From NCBI GenBank assembly GCA_937924805.1, contig CALDTZ010000053.1, positions 1 to 64,000 of the forward strand: a stretch of DNA of 64,000 nucleotides, read 5' to 3'. This document shows positions 26,601 to 35,129 of this stretch, piece after piece. The number at the start of each line of letters is the position of its first letter. The stretch's first letter is position 1. Source of the DNA: an uncultured Saprospiraceae bacterium. GTDB taxonomy: Bacteria > Bacteroidota > Bacteroidia > Chitinophagales > Saprospiraceae. The position numbers and the translations under genes are program-made. A model generated the notes under the pieces. It was not told the origin of the DNA. It saw only the letters and a list, made by a program, of their open reading frames with translations, and searched no databases.

Positions 26601-27326
26601 ATTAAAGTTACTAGTACCTGTATAGGTAAATAGAGTTGAATCCCAAGTCATTCCACCTTGCATTGAGCCTACTCCGGTAAATCCATCAGCCAAGACTGGG
26701 ATACATATATTACTTCCTGGTTCTACACATAAATCTGTTGCAGAATATAATCCAACGGTACCATCGGGGTTGTCTACACCACATGACTCTTCAGGTTCAG
26801 AACAATCCGAACCGGGAATCAATGCAGGTAAAGGGTCTGCAGTTAAAGTTAATAAGTTTAGATTTCCATCATAGATTTCGATATCTTGAAATACATTATC
26901 TGGATTATCACCAATCTCCAAAGCCGTACTATCGCAGGGTGCTCCGACAACGTCAAAGTTGATTGAGAACAAAGTAGAGCCATCAGATAAAGACCCATAA
27001 GGGGCTGAAACATCTGGATCATTCCATGTAACAGTAACAATACCATCACCAAAACTTGAATTGGTTGGTGTACTAACCGACGTAACATCAAATCCTGGCA
27101 AATCCATGGTAACATTTGTAACTGAGTTAAAACTCAATACAGTTGAATCCCATAAAATCCAATATTCCATACTTAGAATATTGTCTAAACCATTTACATT
27201 GACATCAACGTTAAAAGTGGATCCCGGCGTTGGTGTACCCGTGGCTCCAAATTCAATTTCCATCTGAGCTACCATACATAGCGTAGAGGCTAACATGAAA
27301 AATAAAATTTTGATTCCTTTAATCAT
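23649..27326 (-). CDS. Giant T9SS type B surface protein: three cohesin-like modules plus SprB repeats
   Basis: 1,225 residues from the ATG at 27324-27326, chosen because it opens a signal peptide (MIKGIKILFFMLASTLCMVAQ); the frame extends 20 codons further but into promoter sequence. Three cohesin-like beta-sandwiches follow (about 22-160, 195-325, 340-475), each with an SxxYxxxWDSxxLxF-type strand (e.g. MEYWILWDSTVLSF). About eight SprB-type repeats (roughly 490-1100) with CFGDENGSITVNATGGEGPY-like openings come next. The end (about 1120-1225) is a gliding-motility/type B sorting domain, YDRWGRNIYNATDYDNSWFG. Likely an adhesin on the cell surface, delivered with the PorP/SprF-like neighbour. 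Confidence 0.9.
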   Translation of the reverse strand: MIKGIKILFFMLASTLCMVAQMEIEFGATGTPTPGSTFNVDVNVNGLDNILSMEYWILWDSTVLSFNSVTNVTMDLPGFDVTSVSTPTNSSFGDGIVTVTWNDPDVSAPYGSLSDGSTLFSINFDVVGAPCDSTALEIGDNPDNVFQDIEIYDGNLNLLTLTADPLPALIPGSDCSEPEESCGVDNPDGTVGLYSATDLCVEPGSNICIPVLADGFTGVGSMQGGMTWDSTLFTYTGTSNFNLPGMGVGNFNLFSTDSLIYVWDELSGANPVTLPDGSPLFEVCFDAIGNIGDASMIEYVDVGNAFIDIAAGMSIPYYTNCGTVTIMEDCGSCTFTIDAQDINPEAGTNFCIPFVATCFEDIIGIQYTMTWDSDNITYTGVDNLNSMMSLFPTNFNYEPTDVLTFQWNSPTAEGFAIPDGSIMYEVCFDIASDCPEGETIDITFASSPTNIDITNGDLDPEMSNLIGSTITCIGVDNPCLDSDLAFDLNATGVDCFGDENGSITVNATGGEGPYSCMWENEDGDAVFGGGSCQILEDLASGTYFLTLTDNNNCELTGSVEVGSPANPLTIEVSGTNANCDGSGGTISVLAQGGTGSYDYDWSPTILPGNMSSYADVDPNTYNVTVSDENGCEVDGSVTIETDGSLDVTGTQTNFTCDGNGSITLTISGSNLSFDWLDIPGSPNNQNRTDLVAGNYEVSVTDSETGCTGTASFMIINEIEAVVVTGVEVTNAGCGTEGTGSISVTATGGCDDCYECFINGSNTAVDCSLIDNLPVGNHTVCVQQCDDANNEMCSDFEITNEITPLQIDELGAENISCFGAEDGSLNPVISGGCAPYMCFIGGIEVDCDDINFNNATSGDFTVRDNDGTEVTQAFDVTEPSEIVVTVDEINDFGPGSSSILITPSGGNGNYTFMWTNTDGTFTSMDEDILNIDPDVYTVVVMDDSGCSSDVTVIPLTGIVTIDEVVVISNDFFNDFGVSCNGVCDGEISANILLGVAPYDIALTSSGVTTNHSVFPIMGLCAGDYTMQITDSNGASMASDVNFTITAPDPLVVTTDTVVDATGGESNGSISILVEGGAGGYTYNWTPVNEDMGPVFSNIPGGTYSVFVEDSNGCIQQLIEEVGDDSIVEPDVCYEGITVMTPNDDNVNDFFLISCNDSDDHEGTQLAMYDRWGRNIYNATDYDNSWFGIDLDGNELPEGAYFWVFEVDFGNGEKELRKGTVTLLRNL

Positions 27327-27358
27327 AGTTGAGACTTGAAAACCTGTTTTAAAATATA

Positions 27359-27386
27359 CAAAAATAACACATATAACATTTATCAA
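27359..27386 (-). promoter_or_regulatory. Promoter of the SprB-like gene
   Basis: Reading the minus strand: TTG (27386-27384), a 17-base spacer, then TATTTTTG (27366-27359). Both boxes and the spacing fit the Bacteroidota housekeeping promoter (TTG-N17-23-TAnnTTTG). The start codon is 32 bases downstream. Confidence 0.55.
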
Positions 27387-27472
27387 TATGTTTATAGCGC
27401 TTTTTCTGCAAATTACGAGGCTATATTTAAAAGTAGAACGTCTAAAAACTCAATACGTCCAAAAAAACACCA

Positions 27473-27512
27473 AAAAATCGTCTTCAGCAAACTTCTGCTA
27501 AAGACGACTTTT
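27473..27512. terminator. Intrinsic terminator after the dockerin-bearing giant gene
   Basis: TCGTCTT (27478-27484) pairs with AAGACGA (27501-27507), continued inward by AGCA/TGCT after one mismatch and outward by A/T pairs. It lies 17 bases past the stop of the minus-strand gene. Confidence 0.85.
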
Positions 27513-27528
27513 CAATTTATTATATATA

Positions 27529-30500
27529 TTACTTAATGCTAATCATTTTTCTAATTGCAGAGTTCGTTGCTGTTTCTATTTGATAGTATAATACTCCTTG
27601 AGCATTATCTTCAAGAGAAACCTCTATTACATTGTATCCATAATTATACCAATCTTTTTGGATTGTAATTAATTTTCCATTTACATCCATAATTCTTAAT
27701 GTTACATCACCTGCTTCTGGCAAATTAAATGCAATATTGGTTGTATTTGAAAATGGATTCGGCGTGTTTTGATAAACTCCAAACTGATTCGATGAAATTT
27801 CCAATTTAGACTGTACTTCATAAGTATTGAAATCAGCATCATATGCTTCTGCTCTAGTAATATCCGATGATAACAACACATTTGATACATTCCCTTCAAT
27901 CACGACAAGCGCATCACCTTTACTAATCGTTGTTGATGTACTGCTATCCCAACTAAAAGTAATATGGTTGTTTTTCAAATCATGCAAACTGTAATTAGCA
28001 CTCGTGATATTCAACACATCGGAGGTAATAGTTTCAACTTCTTCCGCATTATCCATTAAGATGGTAAATTGAATTCCACTAATTGTATAGTTTTCTGATG
28101 CTACAATTTTTACATTGTTATTTTCAGTCACTATTTCAAACATCATTGTATTATTTGATCGATTATCTGTTTCAGCATTTGCTGACAAATAAGCTGAATT
28201 ATTAACATCACCAACTTTTACAGCTACAAAATCATTATGCATCAAACTTGTTTCTATGTTATATAGCATTATTTCTTCGTTTCCGTCCCAAGGTTGTGCA
28301 GGATTTACGAATTCATATTCTGCATCTACAAATCTCCACGCATTATTACCGTCAAAAGATTCTGTTACACCTAGTATCAATCTTCTGATCTCTGACAAAT
28401 CAGATGCACTTACAGAGCTACTATTATTTACATCTGCAGCAATCAATTTGTAAGGTGAATCTAAGTTTTCTAATCCTAGTATATGACGTTGAATCATTAC
28501 TATATCTAATGTACTTACTCCATTTAAGTAACTATCTTCTTTAGTTGGCTGAATCATATAGTCACTTAATGTCATGTTGTTGAAAGAAAATTGACCATTT
28601 TCTCCTGTCATCAAATAAGAAGGCTCATCAGCGTCCATATTTTCAAGCATAACTTCAACTGATTCTACAGCTTCATTATTATCTGTCTTTATAGATCCTG
28701 CTAGACTAAGCTTTTCACCATCACATACATCTCCATTTGCTTGAACAATAAGTAGTGCATCACAGTAATCTTGATTCCCATTACCATCTGTAACGTAGAT
28801 TCTTACTGGATTTTCTCCAACATTAATACATCCAAAGTTTGCAGATTTGTCTTCAACATCTGTGCTGAAAGAAAATTCTATTGAAGCACATTCATCGTCA
28901 CTTTTCAAATTAAAGTCTTCAGCCCAAATTTGAACCGTTTCTGTTGTCTCCATTATTGTTGTGGTCAACTTACCAATACAATATGGTGACGGATTCTTAC
29001 AATCTTTTACAGAAAATGGAAATGAACAATCCTTTGTATTTCCACAAATATCTGTTACTGTCCATGTAATTATATATTCCCCAACAGTGAAATCTTCATC
29101 AACGATATTGTTATATCCCTCGTAACTTGAAGCTCCAGGTGTTGTACTAGTAACCACATAGTGGTAACTTAATTTATTTGTAATGACTTCTTTTGAGCAG
29201 AAATCTGCTGCCGATGCCTCAAGTACAATATTTACATCACAAATAGGGTTTTCAAAAGTCCCTTGATCTATACAATATTCTGATTCATTAGCTCCACAAG
29301 TAAGAATAGTTGGAACATTATTATTTGACAACTTAATAACTTGTGTTTCTGTATATATTCCTTGAGGAATAACGTCTGTTGTTTTATATACACACCAATC
29401 TAATACTGTCCAAGTTCTTACAATTTTATAACAGTACCCTTCTACATTTTCAAAAACTTGATCTTCGTGAGTATACGTTATATTAGCACATATTCCTGCT
29501 TCGTTGATTGCTACATCTTCAGGGATATAAATCGGATAATCTCCTAAATCTTCAGGATCAGTACCTTCGCCTAAGCAAGTATCCAATACTCTATCATCCG
29601 GCCATCCAATGTGGTCTCCGCCAAATGTAATTTCTGGTCTTACTGTAATGATTTGAGTACATAAGAAATGATCTGTTCCAGCTAAATCTTTAACATACCA
29701 ATGTCTATCAATCGTACCTCTTCCGCAATCGTCTAGCATAAGCGAATCAATTGGATACGGAGTATTAATTGGACAATTATCTGTAAATGTAGGGTAACCG
29801 TTTGTTTTTGAAGGATCAATATCTCCCGGGTTATTTGAGCAGTTTACAATTGCATCATTTGGGCAAGTTTCAACGACAGGATCTTGCTTATCTTGAACAG
29901 AAATGAATGTCATACATACAGCTGAATTCCCAGCTACATCTGATACTTCTAATTCTACCATTATATTTCCAGATCCCAAATCATTACAACAAAATTGTGT
30001 AAAATCATTAAATACTAAATCATTATGACCTGTTGCTGCTAATTCTGGATCAAAACATACTGGACCTCCTGCACGTCTAATCTGAAATGTTAAATCTTCA
30101 TGCTCATCACAATTATCAAATGAACCATCATCAATAGAAATCGCATATACTCTTCCCCATCCATTTGGACCTAATGTTACAGATATAAACTGATCACATA
30201 CTGGGTGTGGTGGTTTTGTATCAATAATGTCAACCTCTAATGCGCAAAATTGAGATCCTTGACTATCCCATGTCCCGCCGCAACCATCATATATTACGTA
30301 TTGAATCCACACTCTTGGACCTTCTACATTTGTAATTGTAAATGTACCATCTGCATTTGCAGTTACCTTATCTGACGTAAATACTGTATTTGGATCTGGC
30401 AATCCAAATTCATTTGATTCCTTAATAAATACCTCTGCAGATAGATTATTTGAGCAATCAGAAACTCTTTGCAAGGCTAACATACCATGCGAAAGGTTTA

Positions 30501-31956
30501 ATGGATCAACTTCAAAAGTAGCAAGACATGTATTCGGATTCGAATTTACTTCAATCGTTTGAGTTGTTGGACATACAACCACAGGATCAAGGTCATCAAT
30601 CAATTTTATAGTTTGTAAATGCTCTCTTACAACAGCTTCACACCAATCAAAAATTAACCAAGTTCTGTGTATTTTATGCGTTGAACCACATAAATCATAC
30701 GATTCGTCTGTAAACGTAATATTAAACTTACAGAAGTTATCGTCATCTTCTGGATACAATGCATTACCATCTAGTGTTGGCACTCCAGCTTCAGCCTCCG
30801 TTGCATCAAATACACCATTGCCATTAACATCAAGCACATCATAGTCAAATAGACCATCGTCATTACTGTCTTCAGAACATCTAACGATTACATCTTCTGG
30901 CATTAGGATATCATCAATGCTTCTCTTTTCATAAAATATAGATAAAGTACAATCTTTGTCATTACCAGATAAATCACTAACTGTGTAGTCGATATCTCGT
31001 TGCATCGTAAATTTTGCACCTACCTCTCTACAATCCAATTCAACATTCTTATCATCTGTGATTTCAACGATAACTTGATCACAATTTTCATCATATGAAT
31101 ATGAATAGAATGATGTAGAATAGATTATTAAATCTGCTTTAGTTACAGAAACACATCCCGGTAAAGCAGCATTAATTTCATCTATCACCCAGTTGTCATC
31201 AAGATCTTTTGCTTGGATACCATCAAAGTCATGTGACACAAACAATCCTGATTGAAAAGTAAATGTACCTACACCTATAGGTGATGATGAAAGAGCAAAC
31301 TCTAAACCGCTTACATCACAGTTTAGTGGATTTGTGTATAATCGTAAAACTACGCTATCTATTAACTCCCATTCCATTGCACAACTCTCATAAGCAAAAC
31401 TCATTGATGTAACTGTCGGTGCGTTAATAGAAGCTGCACATTGTGAATCAGCTGTCGTTAATGAAGTTAAATTAATATCAACATTACATCCGACAGATAT
31501 TGAGTCAAGACAATTTACATTTGGAGCAATCTTATCTTCAACTTTAATAACTGACCAACAGTTATTAGCATTGGGATCAGGACTCTCAAATACACCAATA
31601 GAGAAATTTGCATCAACCATTGATTGGTTCACAATCGGATGTGCAATTAAAATGTCATCAGTGTAATCAGCTGGAGTTCCATTTTCATCAAAACTTGATT
31701 GTGCTATAATTGCATTATTACCATCATAAACGACGATACTATAATTACAATCTGCATCTGCTCCTTGACCTTCTAATAATAAGTCTGGATAGAGATCTGC
31801 TTCGCAAGCATAATTGATGGAAACTTGTACTGTATCATTACAGACAAGTGGACAATCTTGAGCAATTAAAGTAAAATTGCATAGGACTAGTGCATAGATA
31901 GATAATAATTGTATTATTCTACTTTGCAATTTCTGAGTGTAAGTAACCATTTTCAT
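27529..31956 (-). CDS. Giant T9SS type A surface protein with dockerin-like and cohesin-like modules
   Basis: 1,475 residues. A signal peptide (cut near TLIAQDCP) precedes a long series of Cys-rich HYR/Ig-like modules (about 30-1070) with phrases such as VKDKIAPNVNCLDSI-like and DLAGTDHFLCTQ. A carboxypeptidase-regulatory-like domain follows (about 1075-1145). A dockerin-like pair of helices comes next (about 1146-1200): STLDIVMIQRHILG and AADVNNSSSVSASDLSEIRR. Then a cohesin-like sandwich (about 1265-1390) and a type A sorting domain (about 1396-1475, QNTPNPFSNTTNIAF). The last ~330 residues are paralogous to those of the 51130-57195 protein. Ligand and role unknown; surface adhesion or assembly is inferred. 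Confidence 0.88.
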   Translation of the reverse strand: MKMVTYTQKLQSRIIQLLSIYALVLCNFTLIAQDCPLVCNDTVQVSINYACEADLYPDLLLEGQGADADCNYSIVVYDGNNAIIAQSSFDENGTPADYTDDILIAHPIVNQSMVDANFSIGVFESPDPNANNCWSVIKVEDKIAPNVNCLDSISVGCNVDINLTSLTTADSQCAASINAPTVTSMSFAYESCAMEWELIDSVVLRLYTNPLNCDVSGLEFALSSSPIGVGTFTFQSGLFVSHDFDGIQAKDLDDNWVIDEINAALPGCVSVTKADLIIYSTSFYSYSYDENCDQVIVEITDDKNVELDCREVGAKFTMQRDIDYTVSDLSGNDKDCTLSIFYEKRSIDDILMPEDVIVRCSEDSNDDGLFDYDVLDVNGNGVFDATEAEAGVPTLDGNALYPEDDDNFCKFNITFTDESYDLCGSTHKIHRTWLIFDWCEAVVREHLQTIKLIDDLDPVVVCPTTQTIEVNSNPNTCLATFEVDPLNLSHGMLALQRVSDCSNNLSAEVFIKESNEFGLPDPNTVFTSDKVTANADGTFTITNVEGPRVWIQYVIYDGCGGTWDSQGSQFCALEVDIIDTKPPHPVCDQFISVTLGPNGWGRVYAISIDDGSFDNCDEHEDLTFQIRRAGGPVCFDPELAATGHNDLVFNDFTQFCCNDLGSGNIMVELEVSDVAGNSAVCMTFISVQDKQDPVVETCPNDAIVNCSNNPGDIDPSKTNGYPTFTDNCPINTPYPIDSLMLDDCGRGTIDRHWYVKDLAGTDHFLCTQIITVRPEITFGGDHIGWPDDRVLDTCLGEGTDPEDLGDYPIYIPEDVAINEAGICANITYTHEDQVFENVEGYCYKIVRTWTVLDWCVYKTTDVIPQGIYTETQVIKLSNNNVPTILTCGANESEYCIDQGTFENPICDVNIVLEASAADFCSKEVITNKLSYHYVVTSTTPGASSYEGYNNIVDEDFTVGEYIITWTVTDICGNTKDCSFPFSVKDCKNPSPYCIGKLTTTIMETTETVQIWAEDFNLKSDDECASIEFSFSTDVEDKSANFGCINVGENPVRIYVTDGNGNQDYCDALLIVQANGDVCDGEKLSLAGSIKTDNNEAVESVEVMLENMDADEPSYLMTGENGQFSFNNMTLSDYMIQPTKEDSYLNGVSTLDIVMIQRHILGLENLDSPYKLIAADVNNSSSVSASDLSEIRRLILGVTESFDGNNAWRFVDAEYEFVNPAQPWDGNEEIMLYNIETSLMHNDFVAVKVGDVNNSAYLSANAETDNRSNNTMMFEIVTENNNVKIVASENYTISGIQFTILMDNAEEVETITSDVLNITSANYSLHDLKNNHITFSWDSSTSTTISKGDALVVIEGNVSNVLLSSDITRAEAYDADFNTYEVQSKLEISSNQFGVYQNTPNPFSNTTNIAFNLPEAGDVTLRIMDVNGKLITIQKDWYNYGYNVIEVSLEDNAQGVLYYQIETATNSAIRKMISIK

Positions 31957-32048
31957 AAGAAAAATAGGTTTTAATAAATGTTCTAAAAAGAATTATAAAA
32001 TTGTTTATTCGTGTCAGCTAGAGGCTCTTAGGGAGAGCTTATTTTTTG

Positions 32049-32714
32049 TTATACAAGTTGATTTTCAAAGGTGAATTTTATCAAATTCACTGTGTTTCGA
32101 ACACCAAGTTTTCGCATAATATTTTTCCTGTGTACCCCGACTGTTTGATCGCTTATATAAAGCTCTTGTGCAATCTCTTTATTGTTTTTAGCTTGCGTAA
32201 TCAAGGCCAGTATTTCTTGTTCTCTTTTTGTTAGTCTTCTTCGGATCATAAATCGATCCTCGAATCTTGATTTCTCCTCTGATGTTGTAGAGTAGTTATT
32301 TGGAGGGGTGATGTGTAAACCAGCACCTAAGTAAGTCCTGTTATCTAATACATCTAAAATAGCGTCTTTTAAATCTTCAATTGAATGAGATTTAAGTAGA
32401 TAACCATCTGCGCCACTCTTCATTGCGCCCTTAACAAATTTGTGATTGGAGTAAGAAGTCAATACTATAACTTTAGTATATGGACTTAATTTTAATAGTT
32501 TGGGAAGTACCTCAATGCCATCATCCTTAGAAAGATTTAAATCTAGGATAACTAGGTTTGGCTTGTGAGCTGCTACATATTGGAGAAGTTGTTCAGAACT
32601 CTCAGTTTCACGAATAAAATTAAGTCTCAACTCGGTGGTGTTCCTCAGTTGAAGCTTAAGACCTTCACGAAACAAAACTTGCTTATCAGCAATAATTGTA
32701 TCTATTGTACTCAT
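32049..32714 (-). CDS. NarL/LuxR-family response regulator
   Basis: 221 residues from the ATG at 32712-32714; a longer frame exists but the receiver domain begins directly after this Met (MSTIDTIIADKQVLFREG). Receiver domain (about 1-125): acidic pocket Asp10, phospho-acceptor Asp58 in LVILDLNLS, Thr/Ser in VLTSY, Lys in YLLKSHS. C-terminal LuxR helix-turn-helix (about 155-215): LTKREQEILALI and KEIAQELYISDQTVGVHRKN. No histidine kinase is adjacent, so it is an orphan here. It lies between two T9SS cargo genes on the same strand; control of those genes is only a guess. Confidence 0.95.
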   Translation of the reverse strand: MSTIDTIIADKQVLFREGLKLQLRNTTELRLNFIRETESSEQLLQYVAAHKPNLVILDLNLSKDDGIEVLPKLLKLSPYTKVIVLTSYSNHKFVKGAMKSGADGYLLKSHSIEDLKDAILDVLDNRTYLGAGLHITPPNNYSTTSEEKSRFEDRFMIRRRLTKREQEILALITQAKNNKEIAQELYISDQTVGVHRKNIMRKLGVRNTVNLIKFTFENQLV

Positions 32715-32791
32715 GCAATCAGTTATTAAGAAATGTAAAATTCGTGTGTGTGTGTTAATCGTTATTAGTTCATAAGAAGCAAATGTGATGC

Positions 32792-32799
32792 CAAACTTA
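32792..32799 (-). promoter_or_regulatory. Candidate -7 element for the response regulator
   Basis: Minus-strand TAAGTTTG matches TAnnTTTG, 77 bases upstream of the ATG at 32714. No matching -33 box was found. Confidence 0.35.
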
Positions 32800-32942
32800 G
32801 ATAAACGAAAAAGTGAGAAAATACATGAACACAAATTATATACCTAACGAACTGATATATAAGAATTAGAGCTTAAAATAAGCGATCTAAATAACTAATT
32901 AGAAAAGGAAAACTAATTTTTAAAAAAAATAAAATTTGAAAT

Positions 32943-34862
32943 TTAATGCTTGATTAGCTTCAAGGTATTTGAGTATTCTTTTGATTCGATTAAAACAGAA
33001 TACATTCCTCTTGGAGTACTGTAATCGAGTTCCATTTCAATAAAGTTGTCACCTTGAATTACATCAAATTCATAACCATTCATATAGCTTCCTAAGGAGT
33101 TTAGGATATGAATTGTTACTATCCCTTCATAATCTGAATGCAATTTGATAATAAAAGTATTACCGTCATCAGACGTTACAGGATTTGGGTAAATAGCCGC
33201 TTCCAGGTGAATTTTTTTCAATTCTGGACCAGTAACAATATCTTGATGGGGCATTGCTTCAAATACATCTTTTTGCATGATTGATATATTAGAGTTTCTC
33301 ATAATAATATCATGTAATGATGTATTTCTAATGTCATCTAAATATATTGTTAAAGCAGGGTCGTTTTCAAAATAGAATCGATCTCTGTCTCTTAAATCTT
33401 CAAACTGGGTGCGGATAATATACATGATCATTTTACCCATCATAGCTCCATTTTCAGGTTTTTCACCTAATAAACCTACCCAAGCATCAACTTCAGAAAC
33501 ATCTCCATATATAGATGCTAAATCGTCAGCTTCTTCATCATTTTGAGTTATTTGATAAAAACTCTGAGCTACCGGAAAACCCGATCCACTTTGTAGCTGC
33601 GTAAAAGTAGGCAATCCTCTATCACGCCCACGGAGTATATTAACAGCAGCTAAATCAAGTCCACCTTGACCCGGTGCACCAAATAGAAAATTTCGAACAT
33701 CATTAATGACTTTACAATCCATTTTTTGCTGAAATTGCGTAGCCATTCCTTTAAAATAAGAATCAATACCACCACCTAATTCAATCTCAATAGGGTTGAA
33801 AAAAGCACTATCTAAGGGTATGTTCCCTCTATCGATATATTCTCCATTATTTTTCAATCGTACAATTTCTGAACTTAATAAAGTATGTCCAAGTCTAAAA
33901 GCCGCAGCAGAAAAATCGTTAGAAACTTCAGGGTTTCTTAAATTATCATAACCACTATAAGTACTCACTTTAACTCCCATGGAAGTAAGCCAATCCTCAT
34001 AAGTAATTTTTTGAATATACGCTCCTACTAGCTTTCTTGCTCGTTGATAAATTTCTTCACCACTCCAACTTGGGTTTGAAACTGCTATTTCATCACAAAG
34101 TCTATTATGCTCACGCACAAATAAGGTATGCATGGATAGTAATAATAAATTCTCATTGGCTCTTACATCTCCTGCCACATAAAACTTGACTAAATGTCCG
34201 TCGTTATCATCCATAAAAGGAGCATCCACATCAATAGCACTATTAAACTGCCCGTCTACTGTATTCCAAGGCAATAAATCTCCGTGACTTCCATTTGATG
34301 TTTTTAATTTCCCTGATTCATCATTTCTCCGTAACCAAGATGCTCTATCTTCGCCAGATCCATATACATTAGAAGCGTCTATAAATGCTGTTACTGTATT
34401 TTCATATTGTCTTGGTGCATCATTTACTCCTGTTCCTTCAATAAATTTATCTCTAGAAACATACATCGATGATCCCCCTGGAAAAAAATTATCATCTGCA
34501 GGAACGGTAATAGTACTTATCTCACTACCAGTCTCGACTAAACTTATGTCATGACTTAAGAATTGACCGAAAGACCAAACAAAATCACTTCTTGACTCAT
34601 CTTCAATTGTAGAAAATTGGGAAAATACTTTATTACTAATTTCCCTAGGATTGGGAAAGTTTGTGTTTATTTCATCAATACCATTAGCATAGCTAACAAC
34701 ATTTGGTGTTAACCTTTTCAGTGGACTGTTAGTTGTGCCCCACTCTTTATTTTCGATATTGTTATTATATCCGTCTATGTTCCTGTTCTCTTGGGCAACT
34801 ACTAAACTCGTAAAAGATATAATTAACGAGAAAGCAATGCACCCCTTCAAATTCCACTGCAT
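32943..34862 (-). CDS. Secreted animal-type heme peroxidase with T9SS type A sorting domain
   Basis: 639 residues: signal peptide (cut near VVAQ/EN), peroxidase-cyclooxygenase superfamily domain (about 40-545), then a type A sorting domain (about 555-639, AIYPNPVTSDDGNTFII). Key residues seen: distal GQFLSHDISL with His104 and Asp105, LLLLSMHTLFVREHNRL (about 239-255), and proximal FRLGHTLLSSEI with His326, all standard for myeloperoxidase/peroxinectin-like enzymes. These use hydrogen peroxide to oxidise halides or phenolics. Outward export by T9SS would put the enzyme on the surface or in the medium. Confidence 0.93.
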   Translation of the reverse strand: MQWNLKGCIAFSLIISFTSLVVAQENRNIDGYNNNIENKEWGTTNSPLKRLTPNVVSYANGIDEINTNFPNPREISNKVFSQFSTIEDESRSDFVWSFGQFLSHDISLVETGSEISTITVPADDNFFPGGSSMYVSRDKFIEGTGVNDAPRQYENTVTAFIDASNVYGSGEDRASWLRRNDESGKLKTSNGSHGDLLPWNTVDGQFNSAIDVDAPFMDDNDGHLVKFYVAGDVRANENLLLLSMHTLFVREHNRLCDEIAVSNPSWSGEEIYQRARKLVGAYIQKITYEDWLTSMGVKVSTYSGYDNLRNPEVSNDFSAAAFRLGHTLLSSEIVRLKNNGEYIDRGNIPLDSAFFNPIEIELGGGIDSYFKGMATQFQQKMDCKVINDVRNFLFGAPGQGGLDLAAVNILRGRDRGLPTFTQLQSGSGFPVAQSFYQITQNDEEADDLASIYGDVSEVDAWVGLLGEKPENGAMMGKMIMYIIRTQFEDLRDRDRFYFENDPALTIYLDDIRNTSLHDIIMRNSNISIMQKDVFEAMPHQDIVTGPELKKIHLEAAIYPNPVTSDDGNTFIIKLHSDYEGIVTIHILNSLGSYMNGYEFDVIQGDNFIEMELDYSTPRGMYSVLIESKEYSNTLKLIKH

Positions 34863-34920
34863 ACTGATTAAAATTAATGCTCAAGGGTTCTTTTGTTCAA
34901 AAAGATAGTTTTCTTGTGAG

Positions 34921-34928
34921 CAAATATA
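34921..34928 (-). promoter_or_regulatory. Candidate -7 element for the heme peroxidase
   Basis: Minus-strand TATATTTG matches TAnnTTTG exactly, 58 bases upstream of the ATG at 34862. The -33 box is not clear. Confidence 0.4.
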
Positions 34929-35129
34929 CTTAAAATAAATGATAGAAAGTTATCCTAAACAATAGATATTTAGATTAACAGTTTTATTCAAAAAGAAACT
35001 GTAAGGTGGGACGAAATTTTAAAGCAAAATATGAACTAATAAACTGCTTTGTTCTGTAAATATATTAAATTTATTAATAAATTATAAAATACGCAGCATC
35101 AATATTTTACAAATAAAGTTAAAGCATTA

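Noticed and set aside
27327..27386. 20-codon upstream extension of the SprB-like gene
   Set aside because: It covers the promoter boxes at 27359-27386 and would place the signal peptide internally.
32024..32048. GCTCT/AGAGC hairpin with T-tract on the plus strand
   Set aside because: Both flanking genes are on the minus strand, so a plus-strand terminator here has no transcript to end; the stem is only 5 bp.
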